Part shown: positions 6,666 to 11,366 of the stretch, piece after piece | Position numbering within the stretch: position 1 is the stretch's first letter | Layout: each line of letters opens with the position of its first letter | Assembly: GCA_026770585.1 (NCBI GenBank) | Contig: MU646364.1 | Coordinates: forward strand, 216,816-228,181 | Origin: Baffinella frigidus | Lineage: Eukaryota > Cryptophyceae > Cryptomonadales > Baffinellaceae | DNA length: 11,366 nt | Direction: 5' to 3' | The notes under the pieces: model-generated | What the model saw: the letters and a program-made list of their open reading frames with translations, nothing else | Databases searched by the model: none | What the model was told of the DNA's origin: nothing | Position numbers and translations under genes: made by a program

Positions 6666-8697
6666 CGAAACCGCGACCAGCCATCGGACCCCGGCGAGAG
6701 CGAGTCCGCGCCGTCTGGCGCGTACCTAGGGTTTAGGGTTCAAGGTTTAGGGTTTAGGGTTTCGGGTTCAGGGGGTTGGGTTCAGGGTTTAGGGTGTCGG
6801 GTTTCGGGTTTCGGGTTTAGGGTTTAGGGTTTAGGGGTTTGGATTTGGGGTGTAGGGTTTAGGATTTAGGGTTTAAGGTGTTGAGTGTAGGGTTTTAGAT
6901 TTGGGGTTTAGGGTTTAGGGTTTAGGGTTTGGGGTCTAGGGTCTAGGGTTCAGGGTCTAGGGTTTAGTGTCTAAGGTTTAGGGTGTTGGGACGGCGCGTA
7001 CCGCCCAGCGGGCGCGCCGGCGATGTCAGTCGCCACCTTCGAGCTGCCTACGTCGGCGAGCGTGATCACCTGCGGTCCAAACGCAAGGTTGAATAAATTG
7101 TGAAACGCAAGGTTTAATGAATTGTTAAATATCAGCGTGCCATGTGAGCGTCTTGTCGGGCGATGCCTTTTTCACGTGATTTTACCGCGGCCGAACTTTC
7201 TCTCTTGGAAACGGTTGACTTTTGATTGCGGGTTTTCGGTTTCTCAGGGCATTTGTACGAGAAGTCGCCCGAAATGGGGGGGCATGCGCCACAACAATAA
7301 ATAGAAAGACACATGCAAAAGACATCAACCGACAAAAAGTTTGTTGGCGAGTGGGAGCGGGATAGAACCGCTCCCACTCGCCAACAAACTATTAAAACCG
7401 CTCCCGCCACCAGCCAGGCCTGTCTGGCGGTAGAAGCGTACAGGGTCACCTCGCTCATAAGGAGGCGCACCCCCTAGGACTCTACAGTAGGCCTGTACCT
7501 GTAAGGACCCTACAGTAGGCCTGTACCCGTAGCCCTAACGTGGTCCTAGAAGAGGCCCGGTTCGTTATGAGCGAGGTACCCCTGTAGCTAGTAAGTGTGA
7601 GGTAGGTCAGAGGTACACGAAGGGAGGCAGGGGCGGCGACTCGCAGGGGCGACAGAGGGTGGCTGGGGTCGCCACTTACTGCAGATTCTTAGAAAGCCAA
7701 AATTTAGGTGGGTTTAGCTACGGAATTGCCTACCGTAGGCCGTATACAATTCCGCAGGGCTTGAGAACCAAAACAAAAGTTGGTCCTAGGGCCCTACGGA
7801 ATTGTCTGCGGCCTACGGTAGGCGATTCCGTACCGAAACCCACCCGAATTTTGGCAGTTTTACGACTAAGAAAGCTGGCACCAGGATCGACCCCGTTGGT
7901 CGCAGGGACCACCGTTCAGATCGTGGCAGTTGATATCCGCGAGCCGGGTTGTGGGTTGTGGGTGGTGGACGAGAGCTGTGAGTTGTCAGTTGTGAGTTGT
8001 GAGTTCACGGGTAGGGAGTAGACGGCTCAGGTTCGGGCTGGACCTTCTCCCCAAGAGCCTCGAGGCACGACTGGAATTCATCCTGGTCAAAGTCGCTCAC
8101 GGGCGGGAAGCTCCGCTTGCAAAACACGCGCGGGTCCGCCATCGAGTGGCTCCCAATCAGGTTCGTCGGGTTCGGCCGCCCCATCCGCTCGTTGCGCGCC
8201 GCCACCATGTCCTTGACCTGGCGGGGGGTTGGGCAGCGGGTGTCAGCCAGCTGCCTTTAACCTCTTGCAAGACAGCTGCCAGTGCACTTCCCAAGCTGCA
8301 GGTGATGCAAAGTGCAGCGCGGCTGTGCCAATTTTCTCCCGCGTTCCGGTGCTTCCTCGCCCCATCCACCCATCCCCTCGCATCTTACCTGCTTGTAGCG
8401 CGCCAGGATTGCGGGACTTCCGGGGAAATAGTTCTCCCAGAGCTTCTGCCGTTGCTGCCTCACAGCTGCGGGCCCACCTCGTGTCCGCGCGCCTCCCTGC
8501 ACACGAGCGTTCAAGTAAGGGCCCGCGTCTGCTTGTCCAATCCCCCCAGCTGTGCAGAATCATGGGTTCGGGGACTGCCATCTTACCGCCAGAGATGGCA
8601 GAGTGACGGAGACGAAGACCACCACCACAGCCGCAACGGCAGCCACGAGCAGCCACGCAGCGCGCGTCGTCCGCCCCTTCCGAGGAGGTGGCTGCAT
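6666..8697 (-). CDS. N-terminally membrane-anchored protein of unknown function, partial
   Basis: Starts at ATG 8697. Exons: 8697-8587 (37 codons), 8496-8389 (36), 8217-8044 (58), 7069-7002 (22 + 2 nt), 6725-6666 (1 nt + 19 codons + 2 nt). Donors are gtaaga, gtaaga, gtccag, gtacgc and gtgaga; all acceptors end in AG and phases 0,0,0,2 match. Exon 1 is basic (PPPRKGRTTR) then a hydrophobic segment, residues about 13-33 (AAWLLVAAVAAVVVVFVSVT), typical of a signal anchor of an endomembrane or type II protein. The following region contains QKLWENYFPGSPAILARYKQ, NPTNLIGSHSMADPRVFCKR and SDFDQDEFQSCLEALGEK, then VITLADVGSSKVATDIAGAP and GRYAPDGADSLSPGSDGWSR. Exons 1-2-3 are strong. If the third donor is unused the protein ends at TGA 8005-8007 (143 residues). 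Exons 4-5 fit perfectly in frame but their assignment to this gene is inference. The next exon (must start with one nucleotide of a codon) was not found. Family not recognised. Confidence 0.6.
6726..7001 (-). repeat. Intron made of telomere-like repeat
   Basis: On the plus strand 6726-6987 is a degenerate array of TTTAGGG, TTCAGGG, TTTCGGG and GTAGGG units. Read on the minus strand it is an intron of the membrane-anchored gene: donor GGGCG|gtacgc at 7001, acceptor ccctag ending at 6726. Joining 7069-7002 to 6725-6666 keeps the frame (AGR-YAPDG). The 9 bases GGCGCGTAC occur at both borders (6717-6725 and 6993-7001), like a target-site duplication. Confidence 0.75.
7079..7128. repeat. Two-copy tandem repeat, about 25 bp
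   Basis: AACGCAAGGTTGAATAAATT is followed by AACGCAAGGTTTAATGAATT. It lies just upstream (minus-strand sense) of the exon at 7069-7002. Confidence 0.75.
7338..7390. repeat. Perfect 23-bp hairpin, 7-nt loop
   Basis: Arms 7338-7360 and 7368-7390 are exact reverse complements (AGTTTGTTGGCGAGTGGG and so on) around GATAGAA. A partial third copy of the arm end (ACCGCTCCCGCC) follows at about 7397. It lies in the long intron of the membrane-anchored gene. Confidence 0.9.
7441..7583. mobile_element. Foldback element 2
   Basis: The left end CAGGGTCACCTCGCTCATAA and the reverse complement of the right end, CAGGGGTACCTCGCTCATAA, match at 18 of 20 bases. The interior holds two direct copies of CTACAGTAGGCCTGTACC and palindromic CCTAGG blocks. 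A similar terminus (GTCACCTCGCTTACTCC) is seen at about 10689. It lies in the long intron of the membrane-anchored gene. Confidence 0.7.
7688..7870. mobile_element. Foldback element 3 (CCTACGGTAGG type)
   Basis: Long imperfect inverted repeat: CTTAG, GCCAAAATT, GGTGGGTTT, TACGGAAT and GCCTACCGTAGGCC on the left mirror the right arm almost end to end, arms about 80 bp each. The core palindrome CCTACGGTAGG is shared with the element at 10470-10583. Confidence 0.8.
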
Positions 8698-9112
8698 CTC
8701 CCCGAGAGCGAGCGAGAGAGTACCACGAACAACCCCGGCTCTTCGCCTTTCGAGAATGAATGGGTCAACCAGTTGATATTTGGAAAACGTCCACTTTGAA
8801 CCCTGTCCTCATAACCATGAGGGTAGGCAACCCTGATGACTTTCGGGAGGCGTTGACTTTAGAGGAACCAGAGGAACGAATTTTGAAGGGGACGGACGGT
8901 ATCGCCGAGCGGGGCACGCAATGTGCGAGGAAATCTCTTTCCTCGATGAGGTCCGCCCCGCCCGTGTCCCCCCCAACCATTTCTTTCCCCGGAATTTCAG
9001 TCGCTGTAACACCAAGAATGTCTGTGGTCAAAGTATGGCTGCGCACAGGGCCTTCCGAATATGGGCGCTCCAGCCGGGAGACTGAGACCTGCGTTTGCGT
9101 CCCCACTTGGAG
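8698..9112. promoter_or_regulatory. Divergent intergenic region
   Basis: Separates the ATG of the minus-strand membrane-anchored gene (8697) from the first visible exon of the plus-strand SNARE. It must carry the promoter of the former and probably both the promoter and the missing first exon of the latter, unless these overlap. No TATA box or other element could be assigned. Confidence 0.4.
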
Positions 9113-10960
9113 CAGGAGCTGATCAAGCTCGAAGAGGAGGTCGGAGAAGGGCTCGCTGCGATAGAGGCCGCCAAGAAGTTGACCGCGGATGCCAGAGCAG
9201 AAAAGTGTTCTGTGCTGAGCGAGCGCCTCGGTCGCATCCAGGTGCTCGGCCTTGAGGCCCTGGGGCATGCCCGCGCAGGGGACTCTTTATGTTTCTGCGT
9301 CTGTGTTTCTGGAGTGGCAGCAGTAACAGAGATTGTTTTCTGGAGGGGTTGGCAGGGGCTTGCCCCGAACCAACCATTCAGACGAAGTCAAAGCGGCTCA
9401 AAGAATTGTAACGTCTCGACCGTGGGCCCTGCGTCCTGTGGACCATCACGATGCTGACGCATCAATGACATGCGGGGCAGGATGTGATGCAAAGCTACAA
9501 GATCGAGTTGCGCGAGGTGCAGAAAGGTGTGTCCCTGTTCCCCGGGTTGTGGCCTGTTGACTTGGTGTGGTGCCCCGGTGCACCACACCATCAGGGTGCA
9601 GGGTGCAGCGCATTCAAGGCTGGCGGATGTGCACCTGGGTGGGTATCATTCTCCTGCGTGGGGGGTATTGCCCCGGTGCCAGGACACGTCTGAGATGCCG
9701 AGGGTTTTTGGTCGCAGATGACCGGGTTCTGGCCTTTTGACAAGGTGTGGTGCTCCCTTTCAAATCCAGGCCTGAAATCCCTATTCTTGGCGGTTGCAGA
9801 TGACAGGGTGGCGTACGTGGCGTACGAGGCGAAGCAAAGAACACATGTGGACAAGGTCGCGGCTCTCACTGCTGGCATCACTGCCGCTAAGGTCAGCCGT
9901 AACCCAGGGCAAATCTTAACCCATGCTCGAACCCCTAACCCCCAACCCTCTCAACGTAAACACGAAAAACTTGCTTGAGCAAGAACCTCCACTCTTCCTG
10001 TCGTCCTTGACACCAGTAGGGGCAGTCGCGACATGCGCTGCCTGGCGTCGCGTACTGCCTGTTCCCGATCCTGGCACGGATGCCCACCTGTCCTGGCACC
10101 ATATCATCTACTTGTTAAGGGTGTACACGCCTACCAGCATCATTGCTCGTTTGCGCGACACAGCATACCCCTCTGCTTCGTCCTGTCTGCCTTGCACGCT
10201 CTCTCGCACACCCTCGGACGCTCTCTCGCACACCCTCGGACGCTCTCTCGCACGCACTCTCGCACGCACTCTCAGACGCGCTCTGACAAATGACTTGCTC
10301 CGGCAGAATTGGACCGAGCGTGCGTCGCTGTTCTACGGACGAAGCAAAAAAAAGGAGGTGGTTGCGGGGCCTGCGCACGCGAGCGAGTTTGTGGAAGAGG
10401 GCAAGCGCATTCAGGATCAAGACGCCAAGGCGAGCGCCCCCCCACTTTCTTAGGATACCCGCCTGAAAACCGGGTAGTTGAGCCTACGGTAGGCCGTAGG
10501 TCCCCTAGGCCGAAACTTTTCGTAGGAGCCCCCCTAGGCCCCTACGGCCTACCGTAGCAAAAACTGTAGGCCCAACTACCCGGTCAGTCCGTTACCCAAA
10601 TCACTCGACTTAATGCTGCTAGGTGTAAACCCGGAAGGGGCGTACATCTAGGCACGTGAACTGGGGATTGCATCAGTTAAAATCACAGTCACCTCGCTTA
10701 CTCCGCCCACTCTCCGCACCCCTTCTCTTTCCCACGGTGGCATCCGGTAGCTGACAGGGGCGGATGGGTGCCTGGTAGGCGGCGGACGGGCAGGCTGCAG
10801 TACAGGGCTTGCTCGTTAACACGCACACGCTCCTAGGGTCCTACGGTAGGGCTAGTCCTAGGAGTATCAGGCGCTGCCGGGTGAGGGGCGCGGGGCTCTC
10901 TCTGACTCTCTCTCACTCTCTCTCACTCTCTCTCACTCACTCACTCTCACTAACTCACTG

Positions 10961-11006
<46 letters not shown>

Positions 11007-11176
11007 ACGCTCACGCCGTCTTGCAGGGGTTAGGGCGCGCGGCAAAGCTGGTGGGCGAAATGGAGGACATGGGCGCCACCACGGCGGTTTCCCTGAAAAC
11101 CCAGACCGACCAGATCCGCGCTACCGAACACCAGGTGCCCACCAACCACTCGAGGCTGCAAGAGGGGGTATTTTAA
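9113..11176 (+). CDS. Qb-SNARE, NPSN/Vti1-like, partial at both ends
   Basis: Exons: 9113 or 9116 to 9241; 9481-9526; 9800-9891; 10307-10429; 11027 to the TAA at 11174-11176, or to a possible donor GGG|gtattt at 11167. Phases agree throughout (0, 1, 0, 0). The N-terminal part is helical and charged (ELIKLEEEVGEGLAAIEAAK, then RIQ-DVMQSYKIELREVQK), like the Habc-type bundle of Vti1/NPSN proteins. The SNARE motif spans about 10395-11150: FVEEGKRIQDQDAK, then GRAAKLVGEMEDMGATTAVS and LKTQTDQIRATEHQV. The Gln of LKTQT (codon 11102-11104) aligns with the ionic zero-layer Gln, and TAxxLKxQTDQ matches the plant NPSN signature. SNAREs drive membrane fusion in the secretory or endosomal system. The first coding exon was not found (in-frame TGA at 9083-9085). 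No C-terminal membrane anchor is reached before the stop, so the gene probably continues beyond the window. The fourth donor is GC (AAG|gcgagc). Confidence 0.72.
9541..9753. repeat. Direct duplication inside a SNARE intron, with a decoy acceptor
   Basis: CCGGGTTGTGGCCTGTTGAC...GGTGTGGTGC at 9541-9573 recurs, diverged, at 9721-9753, 180 nt later. The second copy is preceded by GGTCGCAGATGACCGGGT, which mimics the real 3' splice site and exon start (GGTTGCAGATGACAGGGT, exon at 9800). Use of the decoy AG at 9717 would give a stop within seven codons. Confidence 0.65.
10197..10288. repeat. Pyrimidine-rich minisatellite in a SNARE intron
   Basis: CGCTCTCTCGCACACCCTCG is repeated with a 24-bp period, then shorter CGCACGCACTCT units, ending 19 nt before the acceptor at 10306. 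It can serve as part of the polypyrimidine tract of that intron. Confidence 0.8.
10470..10583. mobile_element. Foldback element 4 in a SNARE intron
   Basis: CCGGGTAGTTG at the left end and CAACTACCCGG at the right are exact inverted repeats. The arms also contain CCTACGGTAGGCCGTAGG and CCTAGG palindromes. It lies wholly inside the 597-nt intron 10430-11026, 40 nt past the GC donor. A further partial motif (CCTACGGTAGGGC) is at about 10841. Confidence 0.8.
10896..11004. repeat. CT microsatellite at a SNARE 3' splice site
   Basis: CTCTCTCTCA units pass into a pure (TC)n run of about 40 bp (10961-11002), followed by CGCCGTCTTGCAG and exon 11027. It forms an unusually long polypyrimidine tract. 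Confidence 0.9.
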
Positions 11177-11249
11177 ATGTGGGGTTGTTAAATTTAGTAC
11201 CAGTCACGGGCATGCGTGGTCACGCCTTATAACTTGAGAGCTACGTGAC

Positions 11250-11366
11250 CAAATGCCTCTATTTGTATGAAAATTACTCAACACTTCTTTTTCCCCCTTC
11301 ACTTGTAAAAGAAGCTCTGTTTTAAAATGGTCCCATTTCTAGCCTCGAGTGGAAGAACCCAGACCT
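11250..11366. repeat. Dispersed repeat family, copy 2 (cut by window end)
   Basis: Diverged copy of the 5839-5965 repeat: CTACGTGACCAAATGCC, TGAAAATTACT, CCCCTTCACTTGTAAA, CTCGAGTGGA. It lies just downstream of the last visible SNARE exon, probably in the next intron or the 3' end. Confidence 0.7.

Noticed and set aside
7999-8799. 266-codon plus-strand open frame
   Set aside because: It is antisense to the three-exon minus-strand gene, whose start, membrane anchor, phases and splice sites are all coherent.
8760-9122. 120-codon plus-strand frame as the SNARE N-terminus
   Set aside because: It is in a different frame from the SNARE exon, with no junction that joins them convincingly.
8765-9268. 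167-codon minus-strand frame
   Set aside because: It is antisense to the well-supported SNARE exon ending at 9241.

Overview
The window looks like nuclear DNA from a eukaryotic microbe, most likely an alga or related protist. Short exons with good coding character are separated by introns full of repeats. Splice sites are mostly GT-AG with two apparent GC-AG donors, the repeats include degenerate plant-type telomere units (TTTAGGG and variants), and one gene resembles the NPSN class of Qb-SNAREs. There are no bacterial operons, Shine-Dalgarno-led genes, rRNA, tRNA or CRISPR. I cannot name the species; green algae, haptophytes, cryptophytes and other algae remain possible.

Real coding sequence is a small fraction of the window, and most long open frames are repeat or antisense shadows. 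Splice junctions below were chosen by hand from reading-frame continuity, with no transcript data. (1) Minus strand 31-2194: coiled-coil exon followed by ankyrin-type exons, running off the left edge. (2) Minus strand 3452-3938: two clean exons of an unrecognised protein. Their phases (all 0) would let them splice onto the coiled-coil exon of (1), so they may be one gene. (3) Minus strand 6666-8697: an N-terminally membrane-anchored protein of unknown function in five recognisable exons. (4) Plus strand 9113-11176: a Qb-SNARE resembling NPSN/Vti1, five exons, with the first coding exon not found and the C-terminal end probably beyond the right edge. Genes 3 and 4 are divergent, with about 400 bp between their known parts.

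The rest is repeat-rich. Telomere-like arrays lie at about 735-802, 2917-3306, 4512-4650, 5026-5234 and 6726-6987. Five foldback (inverted-repeat) elements lie at 6184-6393, 7338-7390, 7441-7583, 7688-7870 and 10470-10583; four of the five are inside introns. Several dispersed repeats and minisatellites are also present. No gene was found in 4098-6665.

The most striking observation is the intron at 6726-7001 of gene 3. It consists almost entirely of telomere-like repeat, is bounded by a perfect 9-bp direct duplication (GGCGCGTAC), and splices so as to restore one copy of the target and an open frame. It looks like an intron born by insertion of telomeric repeat DNA into a coding exon.
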